DNA from: Lysinibacillus sp. SGAir0095
GTDB lineage: Bacteria > Bacillota > Bacilli > Bacillales_A > Planococcaceae
Assembly (NCBI RefSeq): GCF_005491425.1
Contig: NZ_CP028083.1
Coordinates: forward strand, 4,060,001-4,124,000
Reading direction: 5' to 3'
DNA: 64,000 nucleotides
A program made the position numbers and the translations under genes. Positions 9,420 through 18,401 of the stretch are shown here, in pieces. Positions within the stretch are counted from its first letter, which is position 1; each line of letters begins with the position of its first letter. The notes below the pieces were generated by a model. The model did no database searches. It was not told the DNA's origin and was given only the letters and a program-made list of their open reading frames with translations.

Positions 9420-9711
9420 AGAATTTAAGATTCCTCCGGCTGTCTTCTAAGATGAAAAAATAATAGTTACAGTTTAACTAATAACAAATCACTTAGGAAG
9501 CTTCTTTCTATAAATTTCATCTTTTTGTAGAAATCCATCCAAAATTTTCTAAATCTCTTCAGAAAATGTAATGGAATCGATATAACAAGGACCATTTCCC
9601 TTAAAAAGATTACCGAGTTTAATTTCTCCTTACTTCAAAATCTACTTATACTTCCTAAATACTTATTCTTTACAAAGATTTCTTTATAATATGCGTTAAA
9701 TGGGAAACACT
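9420..9711. other. Intergenic region, nothing recognised
   Basis: AT-rich spacer between the acyltransferase start and the terminator of the next minus-strand gene. It should hold the acyltransferase promoter, but I cannot point to one with confidence. Confidence 0.4.
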
Positions 9712-9744
9712 AAAAAACCCCCGTAGCTTTATGCCATACGGGAG
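9712..9744 (-). terminator. Terminator after the small coiled-coil protein gene
   Basis: CCCCGTA pairs with TACGGG around a short loop, with T-run in the minus direction. Confidence 0.7.
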
Positions 9745-9752
9745 TTGAATTA

Positions 9753-10031
9753 TTACTGTTCTTCTACAATTTCTTTGACTTCATTTAATTGTTGCTTTGC
9801 TTGCTCTAAAAACTCTTTATTTTGTTCAACAGTATCCATATGCTCGTTAACTTGAACAGCATTTTGGAATGCATTTTCTGCATGTTCTATTGAGTTGAAA
9901 GCATGCTCAACCGCTATTTCCTGAGGATGGGACATCGCTTGTTTTACTGCACGATCTGCTTTTTGAACAGAGTTACTAAACAACGTACTTGGATGGTCTT
10001 GTTTCCAACTTGTATCTGAGTGCTTAGCCAA
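9753..10031 (-). CDS. Small charged helical protein (92 aa)
   Basis: The family is not recognised with confidence. It is soluble and rich in Glu, Gln, Ala and His, with a long predicted helix from about residue 36 to the end (heptad-like spacing around EHAENAFQNAVQVNEHM). No Cys and no membrane segment. The start is TTG, preceded by AAGGGAAG about 8 nt away. It is monocistronic, with its own terminator. A small stress- or spore-associated protein is possible, but nothing in the sequence proves it. Confidence 0.55.
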   Translation of the reverse strand: MAKHSDTSWKQDHPSTLFSNSVQKADRAVKQAMSHPQEIAVEHAFNSIEHAENAFQNAVQVNEHMDTVEQNKEFLEQAKQQLNEVKEIVEEQ

Positions 10032-10339
10032 TTTTGCATCTTCCCTTCAAAGAGATTCGATAACACGACGTTTATCTAGATTTAGTATTGTAATAACTCC
10101 GGAAAATATGCGCAGGCTAAAGCGAAGAAAATATTGAGAAATTAATCCACTAATAACAACCGAATTTATAAAACAGTAAATGACATTTCCACTGGCTATG
10201 AATACTTTAACTGAAGTAGTCGAGCGAATAGAAGGTTTAGTGAAAAAGATATAAAAGTAAAATCCTAAAAAATCCTTAGCTCATTTTTAGAAGTAAAGAT
10301 TTTTTAGGTTTTCCAGAAAATGAAATGATCCTTCTACTT
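10032..10339. other. Intergenic region with a hairpin
   Basis: A perfect CCTAAAAAATC/GATTTTTTAGG stem lies at 10263-10311, probably the terminator of the minus-strand Nudix gene. A 24-codon plus-strand frame at 10180-10254 has no family resemblance I can defend. Confidence 0.5.
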
Positions 10340-10954
10340 TCATCTCAATCGCTCGATAAAATATTTTAGAATTCGAGCTGTCAGTCCCCATATGGTATAG
10401 CCTTCAAAATCAAAAAACCATTCTTCGATGGCACGTGCTCTCCATTGATACTTAGCTCCATTCACGATTTTATGGAATGGAAAATCGATTGAAGGTCTTG
10501 GTTCCACTGATACCAAATGACAATATGGCTCATAATTCAATAACCATTTTAGTGGTACAGTAAATATTTTCTCTACTTCGTCTTTATTATAAGAATCGAG
10601 TGAATCGGCATGAAGAACAGCTACAAACGGATAGACGACAAATGAAGAAGAAGTGACAAATGGACTTAAATTTGCAATTACTTCAATTGAATCTTTTTTA
10701 ATCCCTAATTCTTCATGAGTTTCCCTTATGGCTGCTTCTTCGGGAGATGCATCTGTCGGATCGATTTTACCGCCAGGAAAACTAATATCTCCAGGTTGCT
10801 TTCTCATCTTAAGCGAGCGAACCTCGAAAAGAACATGCCATTCTTCCTCTACCTGAACTAACGGAATCAACACTGCCGAACGAAAAGCCGTATCCTCTCC
10901 TATAAATAGAGGTTGTTTCTGATTTAATTGGTCCCTCAGTTTATCTACACCCAT
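10340..10954 (-). CDS. Nudix hydrolase, CoA-pyrophosphatase type
   Basis: A 204-aa Nudix protein. The Nudix box lies at about residues 61-85, from FPGGK through AAIRETHEELGI, with the catalytic RExxEE present. It is preceded by VLFEVRSLKMRKQPGDISFPGG, which matches the upstream signature of CoA diphosphatases (NudL/YeaB-like). These enzymes split coenzyme A or its derivatives into phosphopantetheine and 3',5'-ADP. The ATG is at 10954. No operon partner is evident. Specificity for CoA over other nucleoside diphosphates is inferred from the signature. Confidence 0.85.
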   Translation of the reverse strand: MGVDKLRDQLNQKQPLFIGEDTAFRSAVLIPLVQVEEEWHVLFEVRSLKMRKQPGDISFPGGKIDPTDASPEEAAIRETHEELGIKKDSIEVIANLSPFVTSSSFVVYPFVAVLHADSLDSYNKDEVEKIFTVPLKWLLNYEPYCHLVSVEPRPSIDFPFHKIVNGAKYQWRARAIEEWFFDFEGYTIWGLTARILKYFIERLR

Positions 10955-11117
10955 AACGTTTCCCCCAAAATGCTTTCTTTCTCTCTTTATCGTATCACGA
11001 CAGATATATCGGTTAGAAGATTTACATTATTTATTAACTTAAAAGGTATTTATGAGGTTGAATTTGGTTTTATTTAAATATATTCAGTTCGAGTTCAAAA
11101 ATATAGCTCTCAACACA

Positions 11118-11153
11118 AAATACCCAACAAACAAATTCGTTTGTTGGGTATTT
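11118..11153 (-). terminator. Terminator after the GntP-type permease gene
   Basis: AAATACCCAACAAAC pairs with GTTTGTTGGGTATTT, a perfect 15-bp stem just past the permease stop codon. It probably ends the 3-gene catabolic unit. Confidence 0.8.
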
Positions 11154-11158
11154 AACTT

Positions 11159-12475
11159 CTATAATCCGATTGAAAACAAGATAACGGCTAGAATTGTTCC
11201 GATTGCTGGAACAACCACGGTTAATGCACCAAACATTGGATAGGCATCCTTGTGGGTTTCTCCTGCAATAGATCGGATGGTTGTCACTACATACCCTCCT
11301 GATGGAAGTGAATCAAGGGAACCAGAGGATATGGCAACAACTCGGTGTAAGGCATCAGGGTTAACACCTAAATCTAGATAGTGCGGTGCTAGTAATGGTA
11401 AGGCAATCGCCTGCCCTCCTGAAGATGAACCGGTTAAGCCGGCTATAACCGCTACGGCCAGTGCCCCTCCAATTAGAGGACTGCCGGGAATATCCGTCAT
11501 AAAAGCAACGGATTGTTCAAATGCTGATGTAGCTTTTACTACTCCGCCGAATCCTACTACTGCAGATGTGTTGGCAATCGCAATAATCGCACCAATTGTA
11601 CCATCCGTAATCGCTTTTCCAACATTTGTAAAGTACTTTCGATTAATTAAATACGTTGCAATACTTCCACTTGTTAATGCAATAATCAATGCGGACTGCT
11701 TCAAAGAATCATGGAAGATAAATGAAATTACCAAGACCACAATTAAAGGAATTAAACTAAGCAATGGATTTGGTAATGCTTCTCTAACCTCATGATGATC
11801 TGATTCTCTTTCAATAAATGTTTCACCTTTATTAACAGCTCTTTGTATGACTTTCGTTAACCACCAATAGCCAAAGATCATCATAAATACAGCCACAATT
11901 AAACTAACCTGCCAACCTGCATAAGCGTTCGTTCCTAAAAATTCAATTGGAATCCAGTTTTGAATTTCAGGTGACCCTGCTGAAGTCATTGTAAAAGTAG
12001 TTGAACCAAAGGCAAGTGCCGCTGGAATAAACCTTCTCGGCAAGTTCGCCTCCTTAAATAAGCTAAGTGCCATTGGATATACTGAAAATGCCACTACGAA
12101 CAAGCTTACTCCACCGTAGGTAAGTACAGCACAGGCAATAATAACTGCTAACGCCGCACGTTTCATCCCAATTTTTGAAACTATCCATTTTGATATACTA
12201 TCAGCTGCACCACTATCTTCCATAACTTTTCCAAAGATAGCACCAGTCAAGAACATTAAATACCATGAGGCAATAAAGCCCGAAAACCCGGTCATATAGT
12301 TCGTTAAAAAGTTTGCCGCACCTTCTTCAGCAAGCTGCGGAAACAATGGTAAACCATTTAAAATTGTTACAAACAACGCCGAAAGCGGAGCTGCAATTAG
12401 TAAGTTCATCCCCTTCATGGATAGATAGATCAGTAATGCTAATCCACCAAATAACCCAATAAACCCCAACACCAT
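11159..12475 (-). CDS. GntP-family permease
   Basis: A 438-aa membrane transporter with 11-12 hydrophobic helices and the Gly/Ser-rich loops typical of the GntP (gluconate:H+ symporter) family, for example AFGSTTFTMTSAGSPE, GLTGSSSGGQAIALPLL and VVAISSGSLDSLPSGG. The family carries gluconate, other sugar acids and small hydroxy acids. It lies 28 nt downstream of the HisD-like dehydrogenase, so it probably imports that enzyme's substrate. AAGGGGTG precedes the ATG by about 5 nt. The substrate is unknown; sugar-acid or dihydroxypropanesulfonate-like compounds are candidates. Confidence 0.85.
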   Translation of the reverse strand: MVLGFIGLFGGLALLIYLSMKGMNLLIAAPLSALFVTILNGLPLFPQLAEEGAANFLTNYMTGFSGFIASWYLMFLTGAIFGKVMEDSGAADSISKWIVSKIGMKRAALAVIIACAVLTYGGVSLFVVAFSVYPMALSLFKEANLPRRFIPAALAFGSTTFTMTSAGSPEIQNWIPIEFLGTNAYAGWQVSLIVAVFMMIFGYWWLTKVIQRAVNKGETFIERESDHHEVREALPNPLLSLIPLIVVLVISFIFHDSLKQSALIIALTSGSIATYLINRKYFTNVGKAITDGTIGAIIAIANTSAVVGFGGVVKATSAFEQSVAFMTDIPGSPLIGGALAVAVIAGLTGSSSGGQAIALPLLAPHYLDLGVNPDALHRVVAISSGSLDSLPSGGYVVTTIRSIAGETHKDAYPMFGALTVVVPAIGTILAVILFSIGL

Positions 12476-12503
12476 CTATTCACCCCTTAATAGTTATATG
12501 ATA

Positions 12504-13784
12504 CTATTCTTTATTTCCATATCTACGGACACGCAATAAGGCTTGCTCTGCATGTCCTGCAAAGTTCTCTAGCTGACATAAACGTGCCGCATATTCTCCG
12601 ATGTAAGCAGAAGCTTCTTCTGTTACTTTCTGATAGGTTACTGTTTTGATGAATTTTCCAACCCAAAGACCGCCAGTATAACGTGCCGCACCTTTTGTTG
12701 GGAGCGTATGGTTTGTACCGATAACTTTATCACCATAAGCTACGTTTGTTTCTGGCCCTAAGAATAGACACCCATAATTCGTCATATTTTCCAAGAAATA
12801 ATCAGGGTTTTCCGTTAAAATTTCCACGTGTTCGAACGCTAATTTATCTGCTTCTACTACCGCTTCTTCTAAACTATCAACTATTAAAATTTGACCATAG
12901 TCTTCCCAAGATACACGTGCAACATCAGCTGTTGGCAATATCTGAAGCTGTCTTTCGATTTCCTCGATAGTTTCTTGTGCTAATTTTTCCGATGTCGTAA
13001 TTAATGCACCTGGTGAAGTTGGACCATGCTCTCCTTGACCAAGAAGATCTGTTGCAATCATCTCTGCATCAGCTGTTTCATCCGCAACGACTAATGTTTC
13101 AGTTGGACCTGCAAATAAATCAATTCCAACACGGCCAAATAATTGGCGTTTTGCTTCAGCAACAAAAGCATTCCCCGGCCCTACTATCATATCAACAGAC
13201 TCAATTGTTTCCGTACCAATCGCCATCGCTGCCATCGCTTGAATTCCACCTAGTAAATAGATTTCATCAGCTCCTGCTAGATACATAGCTGCAATTGTAG
13301 CGTTTGGTACTTCACCGTTAATAGGTGGTGTACAAGCAATAACGCGTTTAACACCGGCAACCTTTGCAGTTAGAACACTCATATGTGCAGACGCAACCAT
13401 TGGATAACGTCCTCCAGGAATATAGCAACCTACACTACTTACAGGGATATTTTTATGACCTAAAATAACACCAGGAATATTTTCAACTTCTACATCATGA
13501 AGTGATGCTAATTGAGCTTCAGCAAATTCACGTATATTTTTCTGAGCAAACTTAATATCTTCAATTGTTTCTTCCGGAACTTTTGCTACAATTTCACGAA
13601 TTTGATCATTAGTTAAACGGAAAGATTCTGGAGACCATTTATCAAATTTCTCCGAATACTCACGTACTGCCCCGTCTCCGCGATTTTCGATATCTTTAAT
13701 AGCGTTCGCTACGATTTGTGTTACTTCTAAATCATTCTTTGAAACTTCCTCTTTTGACTTACCGGCTTTAATGACCTTTACCAT
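12504..13784 (-). CDS. HisD-like NAD-dependent dehydrogenase (HpsN type)
   Basis: Histidinol-dehydrogenase superfamily, 426 aa. All zinc ligands and bases of HisD are present at matching spacing: Q250, H253, D352, H411 and the E318-H319 pair. The substrate pocket differs. HisD has AGPSE, while here it is AGPTET (225-230), and GEHGPTSP and IGTNHTLPT replace the histidinol-binding segments. Those variants resemble sulfopropanediol 3-dehydrogenase (HpsN), so this is probably a catabolic oxidase of a small polyol or sulfonate, not histidine biosynthesis. No other his genes are nearby; its partners are a permease and a LacI regulator. GGAGG lies 8 nt before the ATG. Confidence 0.85.
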   Translation of the reverse strand: MVKVIKAGKSKEEVSKNDLEVTQIVANAIKDIENRGDGAVREYSEKFDKWSPESFRLTNDQIREIVAKVPEETIEDIKFAQKNIREFAEAQLASLHDVEVENIPGVILGHKNIPVSSVGCYIPGGRYPMVASAHMSVLTAKVAGVKRVIACTPPINGEVPNATIAAMYLAGADEIYLLGGIQAMAAMAIGTETIESVDMIVGPGNAFVAEAKRQLFGRVGIDLFAGPTETLVVADETADAEMIATDLLGQGEHGPTSPGALITTSEKLAQETIEEIERQLQILPTADVARVSWEDYGQILIVDSLEEAVVEADKLAFEHVEILTENPDYFLENMTNYGCLFLGPETNVAYGDKVIGTNHTLPTKGAARYTGGLWVGKFIKTVTYQKVTEEASAYIGEYAARLCQLENFAGHAEQALLRVRRYGNKE

Positions 13785-13807
13785 TATTAATTCCTCCTCT
13801 TAAGTTG

Positions 13808-13844
13808 TGAATACGCTTTCACAACTATCTTGAAAGCGTATTTA
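13808..13844. promoter_or_regulatory. Paired LacI-type operators before the dehydrogenase gene
   Basis: TGAATACGCTTTCA (13808-13821) and TGAAAGCGTATTTA (13831-13844) are near-perfect reverse complements. Each has the central CG of LacI/GalR operators. They lie just upstream of the dehydrogenase start, a position suited to repression. Confidence 0.55.
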
Positions 13845-13873
13845 AAATAATAAAATTAGCATTCCTTTATAAA

Positions 13874-13935
13874 TGAATACGTATGCAAAAACTTTTAAAA
13901 GATATACGTATCCATCCATTATGAATACGTATGCA
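13874..13935. promoter_or_regulatory. Three further LacI-type operators
   Basis: TGAATACGTATGCA occurs twice (13874-13887 and 13922-13935), with GATATACGTATCCA (13901-13914) between. All share the palindrome ATACGTAT. Centres are 27 and 21 bp apart. The adjacent LacI-family protein is the likely ligand. Confidence 0.6.
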
Positions 13936-13985
13936 AATAAGCTATAAGACAAGAATATTCTGATAATACGAAAATGTCAATACCC

Positions 13986-14972
13986 TTATGTTGTTTTTCT
14001 CTCGATTAGTTCTCCATTTATCTCTATATTCCCGATTCTATCTGTGTATTCTTCAATTTCGGAAATGATGTATTTCACAGTTTCTTCCGCCATTTGAGAA
14101 ATTGGTTGCTCCCAAGTTGTTAAATTATAAATTGGCCAAGCCGCCATTTCGATATTATCAAATCCAATCACCTTCGTTTCTGATGGAACCTCAATTGATT
14201 GCTCACGAAGGGCATCTAAAACGCCTAATGCCATAATATCGTTTGCCACGAAGAAAGCGCCAGGAACATCTCCATTTTGGACAATCATCTTTGCTGTTTT
14301 ATAACCACCATCATAAGAATAATCGGAATGATAGACTTGGTACGGCACATTGTATTTTATTAATATTTCTGAAAAACCTTTTTCACGTTCAATACTTGTA
14401 GACGTGTTTCTTACCCCTGAAATATAGACCATGTCCTGGCAACCTTTTTTTATTAAATACTCGGCAATTTGACGGCTCGCTACCAAGTTGTCTGTACCTA
14501 CTGAAAAGAAGTTTTGTTCTTCCACTTTTCGGTTAAATAATACCACTGGTATTTTATTATTTTTGAACTCCGCTATAACCTTCAATGAAAGTGTAGCGTC
14601 CGTAATAATAACACCTGCCACATTGTAGTGTAACAGCATTTCGATATCCTCTTTTTGTATTTCATCGTGGTTTGTATGGACAAACAAAATACTATAACCG
14701 AGCTCTTTAAAATGCGTCGTGAATTCTTTTAATACCTGTGGATAGAACGGGTTATGAACTCCCTTCATCACAAGCCCAATCAATCTCGTTTTATTCGTAA
14801 TTAAACTGCGAGCAAACTCATTCGGAACATAACCTAATTCCTCAGCAGCAGCTAGCACCTTCTTCCGTGTTTTCTCCGAAACGGTAGCCCCTCCAAAAAA
14901 TACTCTCGAGACAGAAGATTGTGATACTCCTGCAAGTTTAGCTACATCCCTAGCATTAATTCCATTACTCAT
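13986..14972 (-). CDS. LacI/GalR-family transcriptional regulator
   Basis: A 328-aa protein. The N-terminal helix-turn-helix NARDVAKLAGVSQSSVSRVF and hinge helix (NEFARSLI) are followed by a periplasmic-binding-protein-like sensor domain (VMKGVHNPFYPQV ... FDNIEMAAWP). It is upstream of, and co-directional with, the HisD-like dehydrogenase and GntP permease. Five operator-like palindromes fill the gap between it and the dehydrogenase, so it very probably represses that unit until the imported substrate or a product binds. The inducer is unknown. Confidence 0.9.
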   Translation of the reverse strand: MSNGINARDVAKLAGVSQSSVSRVFFGGATVSEKTRKKVLAAAEELGYVPNEFARSLITNKTRLIGLVMKGVHNPFYPQVLKEFTTHFKELGYSILFVHTNHDEIQKEDIEMLLHYNVAGVIITDATLSLKVIAEFKNNKIPVVLFNRKVEEQNFFSVGTDNLVASRQIAEYLIKKGCQDMVYISGVRNTSTSIEREKGFSEILIKYNVPYQVYHSDYSYDGGYKTAKMIVQNGDVPGAFFVANDIMALGVLDALREQSIEVPSETKVIGFDNIEMAAWPIYNLTTWEQPISQMAEETVKYIISEIEEYTDRIGNIEINGELIERKTT

Positions 14973-15249
14973 AATCTATCTATTCCTACCCTCATCAAAT
15001 CAATAATTAAAGTAAATTATACACCATCTGAGAATTTTCAAGTAGGAGAATGCCAAGGTGGAAAAATGTAAGTCCACCTTTCATGTAAAAAAACAGGAAA
15101 CTCAGAGCCATCCCTTAATTAGAAATTGCCAGAAGGAATTTGATCCCCTTCAAAGATATTTGCAATATTTAGATACAGGTCTTTTATCTCCTTGCTATTT
15201 TAGAAACGATTGGTTAAAATCAATATAATTTAATTTTCAAAAATTCTGT
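14973..15249. other. Intergenic region with a small hairpin
   Basis: AAGGTGGA/TCCACCTT, a perfect 8-bp stem, lies at 15055-15080 upstream of the regulator. The rest of the gap before the T-box shows nothing I recognise. Confidence 0.4.
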
Positions 15250-15487
15250 GAAAAAGAGAGTAATCAATAAGAACGGCAAAGCGAATTAGGGTTGGTGGGA
15301 GCCTAATCTGGAAATATTGATGAAACGTACTTTGGAGAAGTTTCTTGAAACGAAAGCTGTAGAGAAAACCGGGGAAGGCACCTCGTTAACAACGAAAAAG
15401 CGGCCGATTGGTTTGTGGCAACTAGAGTGGTACCACGGGAACTTATGCTCTCGTCTCTGTATATAGAGACGAGGGCTTTTTTTATTT
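15250..15487 (+). promoter_or_regulatory. T-box riboswitch of argS (arginine)
   Basis: The leader holds the standard T-box parts in order: AGAGAGTA at the Stem I base (15255-15262), the distal-loop segment around GGTGGGAGCC, and a specifier loop reading GAAACGTAC with an Arg CGT codon at 15326-15328. The antiterminator/T-box core GAGTGGTACCACGGGAAC follows at 15425-15442, with its TGG bulge that pairs with uncharged tRNA CCA. The terminator is CTCGTCTC/GAGACGAG with a T-run (15450-15487). Uncharged tRNA-Arg should raise argS expression. Confidence 0.93.
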
Positions 15488-15503
15488 TAAGGAGGTTATG
15501 ACG

Positions 15504-17177
15504 GTGAAAACAAAGTTTGCAGAGATTATTTCAATTGCATTGGAAGAGAGTTACTCAGCTCGCGAAATAGAAAGTTTATTAGAAACACCTAAGCATTCCG
15601 AGTTAGGTGATTTGGCATTTCCCTGTTTTACGTTAGCAAAGAAATTTAAGAAATCACCTGCCTTAATTGCAAAAGAAGTCGCAGAAAAAATCCATGGAGA
15701 TTTTATAAAAGAAGTACGTGTGGAAAATGGATATATCAACGTCTTCTTCAATCAATTACAATTTGCAAAAGAGGTCATGAGAAAAGTAATTACTGAAAAA
15801 GATCAATATGGGGCGAAACCAAAAAATGGCCAAACAGTTGTTTTAGATTTCTCTTCACCAAATATTGCAAAGCCATTTTCAATGGGTCATCTTCGCTCAA
15901 CTGTAATTGGAAACGCCTTAGCAAACATTTCCGAAAAACAAGGATATGATGCAATTCGCATTAATCATTTAGGTGACTGGGGCACTCAATTCGGAAAGTT
16001 GATTGTTGCCTATAGACTATGGGGAAATAAAGCAGCCATTGAACAAAATCCAATTGAAGAATTACTGAAAATTTATGTGAGATTCCATGATGAGGCTGAA
16101 CACAATGAAGCACTAAATGAGCAGGCTCGTCACGCTTTTAAAGAACTGGAAGAAGGTAATCCAGGAGCAATGGATTTATGGGAATGGTTCCGCTCAGCTT
16201 CATTAAAGGAATTTGAACAAATCTATCATATGCTCGGAGTTTCATTTGATTCTTTCCATGGCGAAGCCTTTTATAACCACAAAATGCAGCCGGTCGTAGA
16301 TGAGCTTACCCAAAATGGGTTACTTAAAGAGTCTGATGGAGCGATGGTTGTCCAGCTAGAAAATATGCCCCCTTGTTTAATTACAAAAAAAGATGGGGCC
16401 ACGTTATATGCAACACGAGACTTGGCTGCTGCTATTTACCGCCACAAAGTCTATCAGCCAGCAAAACTATTGTATATAGTCGGTAATGAACAATCTCTGC
16501 ATTTCAAACAATTATTTGCTGTTCTTAAGAAAATGGGCTATGAGTTTGCGGATAACTGTGAGCATATCCCTTTTGGCATGATGTTAAAAGACGGAAAGAA
16601 AATGTCTACTCGTAAAGGGAAAGTAGTCTTGCTTGCCGATGTTTTAAAAGAGACGATTAAAGCTGCTAAGAAAAATATTGAAGAGAAAAATCCCGACCTT
16701 CCAAATAAAGAAACCGTAGCAAATGAAGTCGGCATTGGCGCAGTCATTTTCAACGATTTAAAAAATGACCGCATGAACGACATCGAGTTTTCCATTGAAA
16801 AAATGGTAACCTTCGAGGGAGAAACGGGTCCTTATATTCAATACACAAATGCGCGTATTCAAACACTTTTAACTAAAGGGAAATTTACTCTATCAGACGG
16901 CAATTTAAATTACCTTGACGAAGAGGCATGGGAAATTATTAAGTTAATCGAATCCTTCCAAACGGTTATAGAGACAGCCTTTACGCAATCAAGCCCGGCA
17001 ATCATTGCAAAATACAGTTTGTCTTTAGCAAGAAGTTTCAATAAATATTATGCAAATACGAAATTCTTAACAAATGATTCATTGGAAAAAAAGAGATTGA
17101 TAGTTGCCTATGCTGTATCCATCATTCTAGAGGAAAGCTTACGATTATTAGGGATTAAAGCTCCAAAAGAAATGTAA
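15504..17177 (+). CDS. argS: Arginyl-tRNA synthetase
   Basis: Class I synthetase that charges tRNA-Arg with arginine. An N-terminal Add1-type domain (about 1-100) is followed by the HIGH-equivalent FSMGHLRS, SPNIAKPF before it, and the KMSKS-equivalent KKMSTRKG. The DALR anticodon-binding domain ends the protein in AKYSLSLARSFNKYY. Length about 557 aa, as expected. An ATG at 15498 is only 2 nt from GGAGG, so the GTG at 15504 (8 nt spacing) is the better start. The T-box upstream agrees with the assignment. Some Bacillus species carry two argS genes, and this looks like the T-box-controlled one; whether another exists lies outside the window. Confidence 0.95.
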   Translation: MKTKFAEIISIALEESYSAREIESLLETPKHSELGDLAFPCFTLAKKFKKSPALIAKEVAEKIHGDFIKEVRVENGYINVFFNQLQFAKEVMRKVITEKDQYGAKPKNGQTVVLDFSSPNIAKPFSMGHLRSTVIGNALANISEKQGYDAIRINHLGDWGTQFGKLIVAYRLWGNKAAIEQNPIEELLKIYVRFHDEAEHNEALNEQARHAFKELEEGNPGAMDLWEWFRSASLKEFEQIYHMLGVSFDSFHGEAFYNHKMQPVVDELTQNGLLKESDGAMVVQLENMPPCLITKKDGATLYATRDLAAAIYRHKVYQPAKLLYIVGNEQSLHFKQLFAVLKKMGYEFADNCEHIPFGMMLKDGKKMSTRKGKVVLLADVLKETIKAAKKNIEEKNPDLPNKETVANEVGIGAVIFNDLKNDRMNDIEFSIEKMVTFEGETGPYIQYTNARIQTLLTKGKFTLSDGNLNYLDEEAWEIIKLIESFQTVIETAFTQSSPAIIAKYSLSLARSFNKYYANTKFLTNDSLEKKRLIVAYAVSIILEESLRLLGIKAPKEM

Positions 17178-17198
17178 TGTTGAAGACTTTTACACTTG

Positions 17199-17238
17199 AG
17201 CCAATTCAAGAAATAACCTTGAATTGGCCTTTTGTATT
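17199..17238 (+). terminator. Terminator after argS
   Basis: GCCAATTCAAG/CTTGAATTGGC perfect stem followed by a T-rich run. Confidence 0.8.
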
Positions 17239-17375
17239 TTTATTAAAACTTCTCTCTCAAAGAATTTAAATAGATGTACATTCCATCTTTCTATATTAAA
17301 ATTAAAAGATACAAAATTTGGATATTTTAAATACTCAATCTATCTAATTCTGTTTAATAGGAAGAGGGGGAGAAA

Positions 17376-18353
17376 ATGAAGCTATATAAACAACAGGTAA
17401 AATCAAAAAAATTATACATAAAAGCGTTGATAGTGGTTGCTGCGTTGTTCATTTTTATAGTTAGCGTCAAATCAATAATAGACTTCCTAAATACTGAAGA
17501 ACCGCAGCAATTAACGGTACCGGAGCCCGCATCTGTAGATTTTCGCATGTATGATGATCGGACAGTGGAAATTACCAAATATGAACTATTTTATCGGGAT
17601 TCTTCTTTGTACACAAAGGAGGCAGTTGAATTCTTTAGTTTATATGAGACGATCGAAAAATTTGCCCTTTTTCATTATTTGGATAAATTTGGTTATAAAA
17701 TAGATGAAGAGCGAATTGATAGTTTAAGGAAGTTTGCCAAAATGACCATTGAGTATGATATGAAGAATACAAATTTGAAGGCCTATTACGATAAGATGTT
17801 TGCTGAACTACAAATTACAGAGTAGGAGTATATAGAATATTATTTATTAGTAAACAAAGAATATGAATCACTTAAACAAGAGATGTTAGATAAAAGTATA
17901 GGCTTAGAGGAAAATGATTACCCAGTTGAAGAGGCTATAAAGGAATATCAAGAGCTAATCGGACTCCCTGAAAACTACTTGAATGACCTAGCAGAAAAAG
18001 AACCTGAACCACTTGAGCCAATGGAACCACAGCCGCAGCTTCCATATAATACGGAGAATTTTGAACTAAAGGTTACTACAAATGAGCAGGGGGAATATAT
18101 TTTTGTACAAGGTATGCGTTTTTATTTTTTTATTAGTCCAGTCTATCGCGATTTTTTAAGTGAGCTCAGTTATAAAATTCTAAAAGAAGATTTAACTCGC
18201 TCTTCATTCGAACGTCAGCAAATAGCTCTAAAAAATTTTCATAGCGAAGACGCTCAACAAATGAAGATAGCAAAAGAAGTCGCATCAATCCTTGAAATTC
18301 TAGAGCGAACAATTGAAATGGAATATGACTTTACAGCAACAGATAATAATTAA
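17376..18353 (+). pseudogene. Membrane-anchored SurA/PrsA-N-like protein interrupted by an in-frame TAG
   Basis: Two open frames (17376-17825 and 17883-18353) are in the same register and are separated only by TAG at 17823-17825. Without that codon the gene encodes 325 aa. The N-terminus is one membrane anchor (residues about 15-38). The helical segment TKYELFYRDSS ... ELQIT*EYIEYYLLVNKEY resembles the N-terminal chaperone domain of SurA/PrsA-type proteins, and a Pro/Glu-rich linker and C-terminal domain follow. The codon after the stop is GAG, so a simple GAG-like to TAG change is plausible. I call it a recent pseudogene; stop read-through or a sequencing error are alternatives. Family resemblance is weak. 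Confidence 0.7.
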
Positions 18354-18364
18354 TAAAGACAACA

Positions 18365-18392
18365 AGCCTATTCAAGATCTGCTTGAATAGGC
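18365..18392. terminator. Bidirectional terminator
   Basis: GCCTATTCAAG/CTTGAATAGGC perfect 11-bp stem between the interrupted gene and the convergent YxjI-like gene. Confidence 0.75.
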
Positions 18393-18401
18393 CATGTCAT
18401 A

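Noticed and set aside
11052-11243. 63-codon plus-strand frame
   Set aside because: It overlaps a terminator and the permease end, and has no start signals.
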